Shown here in pieces: positions 55,415 to 63,124 of a DNA stretch of 64,000 nt. The notes under the pieces are model-generated. The model searched no databases, was not told the origin of the DNA, and was given only the letters and a program-made list of their open reading frames with translations. Origin of the DNA: Paenimyroides viscosum (lineage in GTDB: Bacteria > Bacteroidota > Bacteroidia > Flavobacteriales > Flavobacteriaceae). The stretch spans positions 1 through 64,000 of the forward strand of contig NZ_RQTJ01000001.1 in assembly GCF_003858535.1 (NCBI RefSeq), written 5' to 3'. Both the position numbers and the translations under genes were made by a program. Positions within the stretch are counted from its first letter, which is position 1, and every line of letters starts with the position of its first letter.

Positions 55415-55529
55415 TTTATAATATTTAGGGTTCTTTTATTTTAACATATCAAAATCTGTACCTTTATTTAGTGGCAGTGTCTTTTTGATATTAACTAATG
55501 TAATAAAGTAATTTCTATTTTCCTACAAT

Positions 55530-55563
55530 GTTAAAAGAAAAAAGATAGCTTAATTGCTATCTT
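55530..55563 (-). terminator. Terminator overlapping the second stop of the interrupted gene
   Basis: AAGATAGC (55542-55549) and GCTATCTT (55556-55563) form a stem with a 6-nt loop. On minus it is followed by TTTTTTCTTTT. The loop contains the TAA at 55550-55552, which ends the frame beyond the premature stop, so the terminator fits the original end of the gene. Confidence 0.8.
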
Positions 55564-55708
55564 GATTTATAGAGTTGATGATTGATGCTTCTGATGCAGC
55601 CTCAGTAGTTTCTTCTTCGTAACCTTCGTCATAATATTCTTCAGGTTCGTTCATCGACCTGATATCATCTTCGGTATATTGATAATGCGAATTGAATTTC
55701 TTTGTTTT
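55550..55708 (-). pseudogene. In-frame tail beyond the premature stop of the membrane-anchored gene
   Basis: After the TAA at 55709-55711 the same frame continues for 52 sense codons (KTKKFNSHYQYTEDDI, then an acidic MNEPEEYYDEGYEEE stretch) to a TAA at 55550-55552 inside the terminator. The tail reads as natural continuation of KEALVYN. I infer a nonsense mutation in the parental gene or stop-codon readthrough. An independent small gene starting at the internal ATG is also possible. Confidence 0.6.
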
Positions 55709-56320
55709 TTAGTTATAAACTAAGGCTTCTTTTCTATAATCAGTTTTAATTATTAAACCTCCGCAAGAAGCAGGTGTAAGTTTGGCTTCGTTTTCGTAGA
55801 TTTTTGCACCTACTTTAAAGGAATTAATCACCGGAAGTTCGCCTTCAAAATGTTTAATATACAAACCTTCGCCTTTGTGATTGAAAATAACCAGCATACT
55901 GCTCGTATAGTCATTCTTTTCAAATAAGACCGCTAAATCGTCTTCGTCATTATCGTCATCGGTGAAATCACCAAAAGCATAAACCGATTTTGCTCGATCG
56001 GCTATTTTGGTTAAAAAGTATGTGCCGTCTAAGTAGCTGTTATATTCTAAAAAATTGTAAATATGTTCGCGGTAGTTTTCCGGAATGTTTTCATACTGAG
56101 CTACAGAGAAAATACCGTTGATGGCATCTATGCGGTTTTGTGAATATTCTAATTCAGAATTATTATTTTCTTTATATTTTTGATATCCTAGATAAAAAAT
56201 TATTCCAGATATTAAAACAAGTATACTTAAAATCGTTAATATAATATATAAGCCTTTATTAGATTTCTTTGGTTTAATTTCTGTTTTGCTTTTCTGAAAA
56301 TCTTCATTATTTGTTTCCAT
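55709..56320 (-). CDS. Membrane-anchored protein of unknown function, probably truncated
   Basis: A 203-residue protein with a charged N-terminal tail (about 25 residues), one TM helix (about 26-46) and a soluble extracytoplasmic domain. The domain has an acidic loop FGDFTDDDNDEDDLAVLFE (19 residues) that resembles a calcium-binding or repeat-type loop, and a single CGG site near 185. I recognise no family. The frame continues 52 codons past the stop, up to a terminator. It is the last host gene before the integrase; its promoter lies in the junction zone with the mobile element. Confidence 0.75.
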   Translation of the reverse strand: METNNEDFQKSKTEIKPKKSNKGLYIILTILSILVLISGIIFYLGYQKYKENNNSELEYSQNRIDAINGIFSVAQYENIPENYREHIYNFLEYNSYLDGTYFLTKIADRAKSVYAFGDFTDDDNDEDDLAVLFEKNDYTSSMLVIFNHKGEGLYIKHFEGELPVINSFKVGAKIYENEAKLTPASCGGLIIKTDYRKEALVYN

Positions 56321-56600
56321 GTCTTTTATAATTTTAAAGAAAAAAGATTAGTAAAAAGCAAAGTTAAGCAAAACGATTAAAACCGTTACTATACAATGCT
56401 TTGTAAAAGATTAGTCCTAGTTTGGAACTCGGTGTCTGATAGATTTTGGTCTTGAAATGACAAGCTTAGGTTACTAATCCGTTACCGATTGATAAAGGTA
56501 ACTATATAGCTTAACTGGTTTTATTTCAGTGTTTTGCACCCTTTTTTATATTCCCTTGTAACTCATTGTAAATTAATTTTAAACATTAAACATTTGAGTT
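56321..56600. other. Junction between host DNA and the integrative element
   Basis: A 280-nt gap without a gene separates the host membrane protein from the integrase. It should hold the left attachment site. A small inverted repeat GTTACC-N10-GGTAAC lies at about 56482-56503. No tRNA gene and no clear TAnnTTTG box were found. The exact boundary cannot be read without the other end. Confidence 0.4.
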
Positions 56601-57851
56601 ATGACGCAGACAAAAAAATCAACGTTCAAACTGCTTTTCTATTTGAAAAAGAACGAACCAAAAAAGAACGGTAATTCCCCGATTATGGCGCGTATTACTA
56701 TTGACGGAACACCTAAAACTTTCGGGACAAAGTTAGAAATTAACTCCAATAATTGGGATTTAAAACACGGAAGAGTTTTGGGCAAGAGTGCCATCGCATT
56801 GAACATCAACCAAAAATTGGATAACATACGGGGGCGTATCGACAAGATTTATGAAGATATGCTGAAGCACGAGGGCTTTGCTACGTCCCAAAAAGTAAAG
56901 CTCTCATTCTTGGGTGTTGGTGTAATGGATGATGCAATACTAAAAGTCTTCAATGATCAAAATGAGGGTTTTAAAAAATTGGTTGATAAGGAAGAACGTT
57001 CACAAAGCACCTACAAAAAGTACATCACAGTTTACAATCATCTTACCACTTTTATAAAAGAACGCTATCATCGTGATGATATGGCTTTTAGGGAACTGAC
57101 TGGAGATTTTATTAGGGAGTTTGACTTTTATCTCCGGTACAATTTGCAGTCTACACATAATACGGTTTGGGTTTACACAATGCCTATATTAAGTTTAGTG
57201 GAATTGGCTATTAAAAAGGGGTTAATACGTTATAATCCGTTTCAAGATTATGAAATTAATATGGAAGAAACCGACAGGGGTTATATTCTTAAAGAAGACG
57301 TAGAAAAACTTATGATGTGTGTACCGCCACACCCAAGGTATGAACTAGTAAAAGACCTTTTTATTTTCAGTTGTTTTACCGGACTTGCCTATGCAGATAT
57401 TAAAAAACTGACAATGAACAACATTCAATCTTTCTTTGACGGTCATCAATGGATCATCAGCAGAAGAAAGAAATCAGATATTGCTTCCAATGTTCGGTTA
57501 ATGGAAATCCCTAAACGCATCATTGAGAAATATCAAGGTACTACAAGGAATGAATTTATCTTCCCGGTTCCAACTAATGTAACCTGTAATACCCACATCA
57601 GTAAATTGATTGAAAAAGCGGAAATAATTACAGAGCAAAAAGTAACCTTTCACACCGCAAGACATACATTTGGAACAATGTTTTTGACCGAAGGTGTACC
57701 ACTGGAGAGCCTTAGCAAAATGATGGGGCATAAAAACATTTCTACTACACAGATATATGCTAAGATTACCAGCCAAAAGATTAGTAAGGATATGGATTTG
57801 GTAGCTCCTAAATTTAAGGAGATTGAAGAAGCGTTTTTACAGGTCATATAG
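56601..57851 (+). CDS. Tyrosine site-specific recombinase (integrase)
   Basis: A 416-residue recombinase. The Arm-DNA-binding domain (about 1-95) opens TFKLLFYLKKNEPKKNGN, a SAM-like core-binding domain follows (about 110-215), then the catalytic domain. The HTARH motif gives His351 and Arg354, GHKN gives His377, and the nucleophile is Tyr386. At the place of the first catalytic Arg the sequence is TGLAY with Ala263, as I recall for many Bacteroidota element integrases and in line with the altered position in IntDOT. It should integrate and excise the element. It is followed 24 nt later by a terminator. Confidence 0.93.
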   Translation: MTQTKKSTFKLLFYLKKNEPKKNGNSPIMARITIDGTPKTFGTKLEINSNNWDLKHGRVLGKSAIALNINQKLDNIRGRIDKIYEDMLKHEGFATSQKVKLSFLGVGVMDDAILKVFNDQNEGFKKLVDKEERSQSTYKKYITVYNHLTTFIKERYHRDDMAFRELTGDFIREFDFYLRYNLQSTHNTVWVYTMPILSLVELAIKKGLIRYNPFQDYEINMEETDRGYILKEDVEKLMMCVPPHPRYELVKDLFIFSCFTGLAYADIKKLTMNNIQSFFDGHQWIISRRKKSDIASNVRLMEIPKRIIEKYQGTTRNEFIFPVPTNVTCNTHISKLIEKAEIITEQKVTFHTARHTFGTMFLTEGVPLESLSKMMGHKNISTTQIYAKITSQKISKDMDLVAPKFKEIEEAFLQVI

Positions 57852-57874
57852 TCGATCACAATTTGATAATAACG

Positions 57875-57903
57875 AGCAGAACTTACTGGTTCTGCTTTTT
57901 TTA
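57875..57903 (+). terminator. Terminator after the integrase
   Basis: AGCAGAAC-TTACTG-GTTCTGCT followed by seven or more T, 24 nt after the integrase stop. It separates the integrase from the ssb operon. Confidence 0.88.
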
Positions 57904-58124
57904 TGTCCATACTTTTTATAGCCAAAGCACATTTACTTTTCTTTCCTATTCCCCTTCTGTAAAAGAGCTTTTGGCTAATTCTGGAACAGAAGATTAAAAA
58001 ATGTTGCCATCTACTCCTTCCACACAAAAACAATATTTTAATCCTCTGTTAGTGTGGCTTTGATAGCCCCAAAGCTTTAAAAAAGTGTTTTAAAAATTCA
58101 GCGAATTGGAAGTGTTATTTCAAT

Positions 58125-58375
58125 TCACTCTGAACCATTTCTCAATGCCATCTTCTTGGCTTCCACAGTCATTTTATCCAAAGACCCGTATGCTTTTTTG
58201 TCCCATTTCAAGAGCAAAGGTATTTCCGTGTTCTTAACGCATCACAAAGGTCAAGCAAGTTTGGAAAATAATCTCCACCCGTTGGGTAGTATTTTTTTCC
58301 AAAACCTTGGTACTGCTAAACACGAACCTTTTATGCTCGTGAAACGAAACATAGCATACTCCGGCTCTTTAAACG
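58125..58375 (-). pseudogene. Possible decayed gene fragment on the minus strand
   Basis: The 648-nt gap after the integrase holds no clear gene. On the minus strand three frames in turn read protein-like text: EYAMFRFTSIKGS then VPRFW, next KKYYPTGGDYFPNLLDLCDAL, and last EIPLLLKWDKKAYGSLDK followed by a stop at 58125-58127. Two frameshifts would join them into one tail of about 80 residues. I do not recognise the family. A plus-strand TTG frame over the same stretch (58156-58380, 74 codons) looks less natural, but neither is certain. Confidence 0.35.
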
Positions 58376-58385
58376 AATAAAAAAA

Positions 58386-58487
58386 ATGTCAGATATGAAG
58401 ATTAAAAACATTGGAAATGGTAATGAAACGAAACAGTACCTCCTCTCATTGCCGAATAAATCTAAAAAAATCAAAATCAATAACTAA
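58386..58487 (+). CDS. Very small protein upstream of ssb, doubtful
   Basis: A 33-codon frame (MSDMKIKNIGNGNETKQY...) ends 12 nt before the ssb start. The codon composition is basic and Asn/Lys-rich, which also arises in AT-rich non-coding DNA. It could be a leader peptide or the first gene of the ssb operon. No family is recognised. Confidence 0.3.
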   Translation: MSDMKIKNIGNGNETKQYLLSLPNKSKKIKINN

Positions 58488-58499
58488 AAATTAAAGAAT

Positions 58500-58877
58500 A
58501 TGAACATCACAGGAAGATTGACAAGGGATGCGGAAGTACGTACAACGTCACAGGACAAACAAGTAGTAAACTTTTCAGTAGCGACCAACGACAGCTACCG
58601 TAACAAACAGGGCGAACGCATAGAGCAAACAACCTATTTCGATTGCTCCTATTGGATAACCCCGAATGTAGCCAAGCTACTCACAAAAGGTGCTTTGGTA
58701 GAACTATCGGGACGAGTAAGCACAAGGGCGTGGACAGGTAATGATGGAGAACCAAGAGCAGGACTGAATTTCCATACCTCTCAAATCAAATTGCACGGAG
58801 GTGGCAAAAAATCGGAAACAGCACAAGCTACCACAAGCACAAACAATAACAAGGCAGAAGATGACCTCCCATTTTAA
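58500..58877 (+). CDS. ssb: Single-stranded DNA-binding protein
   Basis: A 125-residue OB-fold SSB. It starts MNITGRLTRDAEVRTT, has the strand NFSVATNDSYRN and the YFDCSYW block, and ends with an acidic tip EDDLPF that binds partner proteins. It is shorter than host SSB (usually 110-180 residues, with a longer linker) and is a typical mobile-element copy. It protects single-stranded DNA during transfer or replication of the element. Confidence 0.93.
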   Translation: MNITGRLTRDAEVRTTSQDKQVVNFSVATNDSYRNKQGERIEQTTYFDCSYWITPNVAKLLTKGALVELSGRVSTRAWTGNDGEPRAGLNFHTSQIKLHGGGKKSETAQATTSTNNNKAEDDLPF

Positions 58878-58921
58878 TCAAGAAAATTCAATCATTTTTT
58901 AACATCAAAATTTCTAACATT

Positions 58922-59995
58922 ATGGCACATAATATCAATTTCAACGAGAGAACAGGACGTTATTCATTTTTTAGCGTACAACAAAAATCGTGGCACAACT
59001 TGGGGCAAATCGTGGAGCAATACCCGACAAGCGAGGAAGCTATCAAACACGCAGGGTTAGATTACGAAGTCGTAAAATCCCCACTATTTACCAAAGGTTC
59101 GGGCATTATCGAAACCAGCAACGGCATAGAGATAGGTAGTAGTGAATTGGAAGTACCCAACTATTTCGCCAACATACGCACCGATAACAATAAAGTATTG
59201 GGTGTAGTCGGCAAGGATTACCATATCGTACAAAACCGTGAAGCCTTTAATTTTTTTGATGCCATTGTAGGTGGTGGCGAGGGCATTCTGTACGAAACCG
59301 CAGGAGCATTAGGCAACGGAGAACGTATTTTTATCACAGCCAAACTGCCTGACTATATCCGTGTAGGCAATGGCGATGATGTAACGGAAAAATACATTTT
59401 CCTAACGACTTCGCACGATGGTAGCGGAAGTATCACAGCCGCATTTACACCAATCCGTATCGTTTGCCAAAACACCTTAAACGCTTCGTTACGCAGTATG
59501 ACCAACGTTGTCCGCATCAAACACACTTCGGGAGCAAAACAACGTATTGAGAACGCTCACAAGATTATGGGACTTGCAAACACATTGAGCAACCAATTAG
59601 AGGGCATTTTTAATGAGTGGGCAAAAGTAAAGGTAACAGACCGAGAGGTTAAAAAGCTAATCCAATTGGCACTTTGCCCGAACAAAGAAACGCTTGACCT
59701 AATCAAAAAAGATGCAGAAGATGAAATCTCCACCGTATTCAAAAACACCGTTGAAGATGCTTTTGCGTATGCGATGATAAGCGACACCCAACAAATGAAC
59801 ACTACTAAAGGTACATTGTTCGGAGCATATAATGCGGTTACAGGCTACTATCAGAATGTACGGAATTACAAAAACGATGAAGCCAAGTTGCAGAGCATTG
59901 TATTGGGTGGTACTGCCCAACTCAAATCTCAGAAAGCATTTGAATTGTGTAATGATTTTGCATTGGACGGTGCCGAAATTCTAAACCTTAACTAA
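58922..59995 (+). CDS. DUF932 plasmid/phage-type protein
   Basis: A 357-residue protein of the DUF932 family. It has the opening WHNLGQIVEQYPTSEEA, the VVGKDYHIVQNREAFNFFD block (19 residues) and the TPIRIVCQNTLNASL motif, all typical. DUF932 proteins occur on plasmids, phages and conjugative elements next to ssb and recombination genes. A role in recombination or DNA repair has been suggested but is not proven. It is in the ssb operon, 44 nt downstream. Confidence 0.9.
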   Translation: MAHNINFNERTGRYSFFSVQQKSWHNLGQIVEQYPTSEEAIKHAGLDYEVVKSPLFTKGSGIIETSNGIEIGSSELEVPNYFANIRTDNNKVLGVVGKDYHIVQNREAFNFFDAIVGGGEGILYETAGALGNGERIFITAKLPDYIRVGNGDDVTEKYIFLTTSHDGSGSITAAFTPIRIVCQNTLNASLRSMTNVVRIKHTSGAKQRIENAHKIMGLANTLSNQLEGIFNEWAKVKVTDREVKKLIQLALCPNKETLDLIKKDAEDEISTVFKNTVEDAFAYAMISDTQQMNTTKGTLFGAYNAVTGYYQNVRNYKNDEAKLQSIVLGGTAQLKSQKAFELCNDFALDGAEILNLN

Positions 59996-60004
59996 TTAAC
60001 AATT

Positions 60005-60030
60005 GGCTACCGCTTTAATCGGTGGTAGCC
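60005..60030 (+). other. Hairpin between the DUF932 gene and the next gene
   Basis: GGCTACC (60005-60011) pairs with GGTAGCC (60024-60030). No T tract follows. It may be an RNA processing or partial-attenuation hairpin. Confidence 0.4.
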
Positions 60031-60047
60031 TACTAAAAATATTCATT

Positions 60048-60530
60048 ATGGCAAATTGGTGCAGTAACACGGTTGTATTCGAGGGAACTCCCGAAGCAAT
60101 CACAGCGATACAGGAACTCTTTCAATCAATGAAGGAAAAGGAAGAAAAAACCGAAGAGGGACAATTACCCGAATTTATTTCTAAAGATAGTGGAGGTTAT
60201 TTCTTCAATATCTATTGGAACGAAGGCGATGAAGGACAATTTCAGTATGAAACAAAGTGGTCGCCAAATATGGAAATCATTCAAAAGATAGCGGAGCATT
60301 ACGAAGTGAATTTCACACACGACTATGAAGAAATGGGCAATCTTGTATATGGCAGGGCAACATTTTATGACAAGCTACTCACAGATGTTTATTTGGAAGA
60401 CGTGGATTTTGAGCAATACGAGTTTGATGAAGAAACCGATACCTACCATTTTGAGGGTAATGCTTACGAAAGCGATTACGAGATATTAGAAAACTTGTTG
60501 GAGCGGAAAATTAAAATTCAAGAAACTTAA
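60048..60530 (+). CDS. DUF1281-like (Api92-type) protein
   Basis: A 160-residue acidic protein that opens MANWCSNTVVFEGTPEAI, the common start of Api92/DUF1281-type ferredoxin-fold proteins of mobile elements. Later blocks are NIYWNEGDEGQFQYETKWSP and YGRATFYDK. The function is unknown. The frame is open to a TTG at 60003, but the ATG at 60048 gives the family N-terminus and follows the hairpin. Confidence 0.82.
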   Translation: MANWCSNTVVFEGTPEAITAIQELFQSMKEKEEKTEEGQLPEFISKDSGGYFFNIYWNEGDEGQFQYETKWSPNMEIIQKIAEHYEVNFTHDYEEMGNLVYGRATFYDKLLTDVYLEDVDFEQYEFDEETDTYHFEGNAYESDYEILENLLERKIKIQET

Positions 60531-60542
60531 AAACCAAAGGCA

Positions 60543-60797
60543 ATGGAAACAAAAACAATAGCCACAAAGTTTGTACGCCAAGATGTACCCAAATTGGCAA
60601 CCCTGCAAAATGCAAAGATTTACCAATTAAGGGAAAAGCTGAACAAAGGCGACAAGTTGAACCGAGCCGAAAAAAATTGGCTTGCCGAAGCAGTAAACCG
60701 AAACGCCTATTTCAAAAGAGCCGTACCGCTTATGGGTTATCGCTTTGGATTTGAGGATGTTTTAAAATCCTATATCGTAAAGCAATACGGCAGTTGA
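60543..60797 (+). CDS. Mobile-element protein of unknown function, probably truncated by a TGA
   Basis: An 84-residue basic protein (KIYQLREKLNKGDKLNRAEK, then GYRFGFEDVLKSYIVKQYG). I recall similar short proteins from Bacteroidota conjugative elements. At its end AGT TGA is followed in frame by 27 more sense codons (AEYNAPDKTSLRSIIYG, then RIDQIAEISK) to a TAA at 60879-60881. The TGA is one base from TGG (Trp), so the ancestral protein was probably about 112 residues. A nonsense mutation is the simplest reading. Confidence 0.7.
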   Translation: METKTIATKFVRQDVPKLATLQNAKIYQLREKLNKGDKLNRAEKNWLAEAVNRNAYFKRAVPLMGYRFGFEDVLKSYIVKQYGS

Positions 60798-60899
60798 GCA
60801 GAATACAACGCTCCCGATAAAACAAGTCTTAGAAGTATCATTTATGGTAGGATTGACCAAATAGCGGAAATCAGCAAATAACACTTAAAGCCAAGTACG

Positions 60900-61082
60900 A
60901 TGAAAATCATAGATAAAAAAGGGAATTGGATTGAAGTTACCGACCTCATAAAAGCTATCCAACAAACAGGTTGGTATAAAGAATATCAGCACGACCCACC
61001 AACAGAAACAGACAAGGAAAGACAGGAATATTGGGCAGATATGCACGAGAAACTTAAAAAAGAAAAAAGTAATAACAATTAA
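60900..61082 (+). CDS. Small mobile-element protein of unknown function
   Basis: A 60-residue charged protein (MKIIDKKGNWIEVTDL, then GWYKEYQHDPP). The spacing from the next gene is 12 nt, and its context inside the operon supports translation. No family is recognised. Confidence 0.6.
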   Translation: MKIIDKKGNWIEVTDLIKAIQQTGWYKEYQHDPPTETDKERQEYWADMHEKLKKEKSNNN

Positions 61083-61094
61083 AATTTAAGAACG

Positions 61095-61700
61095 ATGAAT
61101 ACAAATTTTTTCAATCAGATACAGCAGTTGGACTTTACGGGAGTATTGCAACTGAACATTTCAAAAGGAATAGAAAGCAACCTAATTGTAACGGTATTGC
61201 TCAACAACGAAGCGTGTGGAGATAGTGCAAAAAATCTAATTCCCCCATTGACATTTAACGCCACGCCCCAGGAGTTTGACGAGGGATTTTTTGAGCAGAT
61301 AACTACACCCATACAAAAGGTATCGGGCTTAATGGTGGATATGGAAAAATTCCAAAAGCAATTGGACGAAGCCAAAGCACAATCGGCAATAGAAAAGGAA
61401 AAAACCGAGAAAGCGATAAAGGACAAAGAAGCCAAAGACAAGAACTTTAAAGATGCTATGGCAAAGGCGGACGAGTTGGAAAAAGAAGGCAAATTCCGTG
61501 AAGCGTGGATAAAAGTACCCGATTTAACGGAGTTTCCCGAAAAAGCGGACGAGATACGCAAACGCAAAACGTCATTATCCGACAAGTTTGCCACACCGAG
61601 CCTTTTCGGAGCAATGGACGAAGCAAAACCCGAACCACCAATAGAGCAAATTACTGCCGATTATCCTATTGATGGAACGGACGAAGATGAAGACGAATAG
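61095..61700 (+). CDS. PRTRC system protein E
   Basis: A 201-residue protein. The N-terminal 75 residues are a compact domain (MNTNFFNQIQQLDFTGVLQL start) with the IPPLTFNATPQEFDEGFFEQ block. Next comes a Lys/Glu coiled coil (about 85-145) and an acidic C-terminus ending DGTDEDEDE. This is the architecture of PRTRC protein E, part of the ParB-related, ThiF-related cassette of plasmids and integrative elements. Its role is unknown. Protein C starts 21 nt later. Confidence 0.85.
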   Translation: MNTNFFNQIQQLDFTGVLQLNISKGIESNLIVTVLLNNEACGDSAKNLIPPLTFNATPQEFDEGFFEQITTPIQKVSGLMVDMEKFQKQLDEAKAQSAIEKEKTEKAIKDKEAKDKNFKDAMAKADELEKEGKFREAWIKVPDLTEFPEKADEIRKRKTSLSDKFATPSLFGAMDEAKPEPPIEQITADYPIDGTDEDEDE

Positions 61701-61721
61701 TAATCATTAAAACAGAACATT

Positions 61722-61940
61722 ATGTTATTAGCAACGCAATTAGAAAGAGTTTTTATACTCAAAGATAAAGGACAGGACATAAGACTGACCGACCCTGAAC
61801 CACGTTGGAGCGTGGAAGCCGTAATGAGTTTTTACGCCAATATGTACCCGATTTTGACAACCGCAAAAGTATCTGCACCACAAATAAAAGATGATACAGT
61901 CGAGTATAAATTTGAGAGCGTAATGGGTACAAAAGGTTAA
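61722..61940 (+). CDS. PRTRC system protein C, ubiquitin-like candidate
   Basis: A 72-residue protein in the position and size of PRTRC protein C. From memory this family belongs to the prokaryotic ubiquitin-like (beta-grasp) group. The sequence is consistent: a first strand RVFILKDKG, a helix SVEAVMSFYANMYP, later strands TTAKVSAPQI and TVEYKFESV, and a short tail GTKG that ends in Gly, as needed for activation by an E1-like enzyme. The E1-like gene is the last one in the window. The fold is inferred, not shown. Confidence 0.85.
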   Translation: MLLATQLERVFILKDKGQDIRLTDPEPRWSVEAVMSFYANMYPILTTAKVSAPQIKDDTVEYKFESVMGTKG

Positions 61941-61957
61941 ACCAAAATAATAAAACG

Positions 61958-63124
61958 ATGAATTATGCAACGCAACATTATATCGGGATTTATCACAATA
62001 CCCGAACAGAAACGGCAACAGCAATTGCACCGACAGTTGGGCGAGTTCGCGAATTGGCTACAAAGACCAAAGGACGCAAACCAAGTACAGAAAGACAAAC
62101 AGAAATCCGTACCCATAGCAATGCTACCAATGGTATTCTAAAGTGTACGTTTCTGCCTAAACTGAAAACAGCACCATCCGCACAGGCTTGTCAGAAAACG
62201 GAGGGGGATTTTTACAAGTCCCTTTCCAAACTTGCCGAGCATTACAGCATTGAACCAATGGAGACACAAGATTTTGATTTTCCCTACAATATGGCATTGG
62301 CTATGTGGGATATGAAAACCAAAGTGAAACGTACCAATAGCAATTGGGATGGCTTCAAAGTGGTTCAGGACAGTGAGAAAACCTACTTCACAAGTGAGGA
62401 ACGATACAATACAGGTACAACCTTTTATTATATTCCCGTTGCACCGCTCTTTAAAATGCTCAAAGACCCGAAGCGTAAAAAGACGGCACAGCTTTTACTA
62501 TCGGTATGCAGTTATCTGTGCCACATCGCCCAAATTCCATATTACAGACAGGAAGAAAGTTACTTGTATTGGCTTTACGAAATGATGAACGATTGGGTGG
62601 AACAGGACGAGGAAACGGAAGAAACGGAAAGCTACAAACGTGAGTTAAGAAATGCCGAATACATTGGAGACAAGATTGAACAAAAGCTATTCAACCGTAG
62701 CAATCTAAAGGTATTTGAACAGCGTTTGAATCGATTTAAAAGTGTTGATACGTTCGACAAGGAATGTTGGCAAGTGGCTCACAATGCGTTTGCACTTCTT
62801 AAAAATTATCCGAACGTAACCATTTTCACAAACGCCACATTGCCCGAAAAAGACCCTTATAATGATGATGACGAAAATGAAATAATCGGAATGGAAAAAT
62901 ACATTTCATTTATTGCAGACACCAAAGGTTGGTTATACGAAAGCCTTTCAGATACCATCAACAATGAATTTAACGAGTACGGAGCAATGGAAGAACCTAC
63001 TATTTCCAAGCGGTTTGACGGAAGCGAAATACCAACAGCCAATCTTGATTTTGAGAACCGTTTGTTTGGTTTATTGAATGATTTGAGTGGATTATTATAC
63101 GAATACAAAACGATAGAAAAATGA
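61958..63124 (+). CDS. PRTRC system protein F
   Basis: A 388-codon frame. The part from about residue 95 (FPYNMALAMWDMK, then FYYIPVAPLFKML and CSYLCHIAQIPYY) fits PRTRC protein F. The first 60 codons read poorly (Thr/Arg-rich) and overlap a second frame at 61965-62141 (MQRNIISGFITIPEQK, 58 codons) that looks more protein-like. The true start of F may therefore be further in, or the two may be overlapping genes. The function of F is unknown. It overlaps protein B by 4 nt. Confidence 0.8.
   Translation: MNYATQHYIGIYHNTRTETATAIAPTVGRVRELATKTKGRKPSTERQTEIRTHSNATNGILKCTFLPKLKTAPSAQACQKTEGDFYKSLSKLAEHYSIEPMETQDFDFPYNMALAMWDMKTKVKRTNSNWDGFKVVQDSEKTYFTSEERYNTGTTFYYIPVAPLFKMLKDPKRKKTAQLLLSVCSYLCHIAQIPYYRQEESYLYWLYEMMNDWVEQDEETEETESYKRELRNAEYIGDKIEQKLFNRSNLKVFEQRLNRFKSVDTFDKECWQVAHNAFALLKNYPNVTIFTNATLPEKDPYNDDDENEIIGMEKYISFIADTKGWLYESLSDTINNEFNEYGAMEEPTISKRFDGSEIPTANLDFENRLFGLLNDLSGLLYEYKTIEK

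Noticed and set aside
56321..56600. tRNA gene as attachment site of the PRTRC element
   Set aside because: I looked for acceptor and T-loop motifs on both strands and found none.
57650..58033. 127-codon minus-strand gene
   Set aside because: About half lies antisense to the conserved catalytic end of the integrase and the rest has no protein character.
58156..58380. Plus-strand 74-codon gene
   Set aside because: It needs a TTG start, has no family resemblance, and the minus strand over the same stretch reads better as decayed protein.
61115..61594. 159-codon minus-strand gene
   Set aside because: It is the antisense of PRTRC protein E, Ser/Phe-rich as expected from the complement of Glu/Lys-rich codons.
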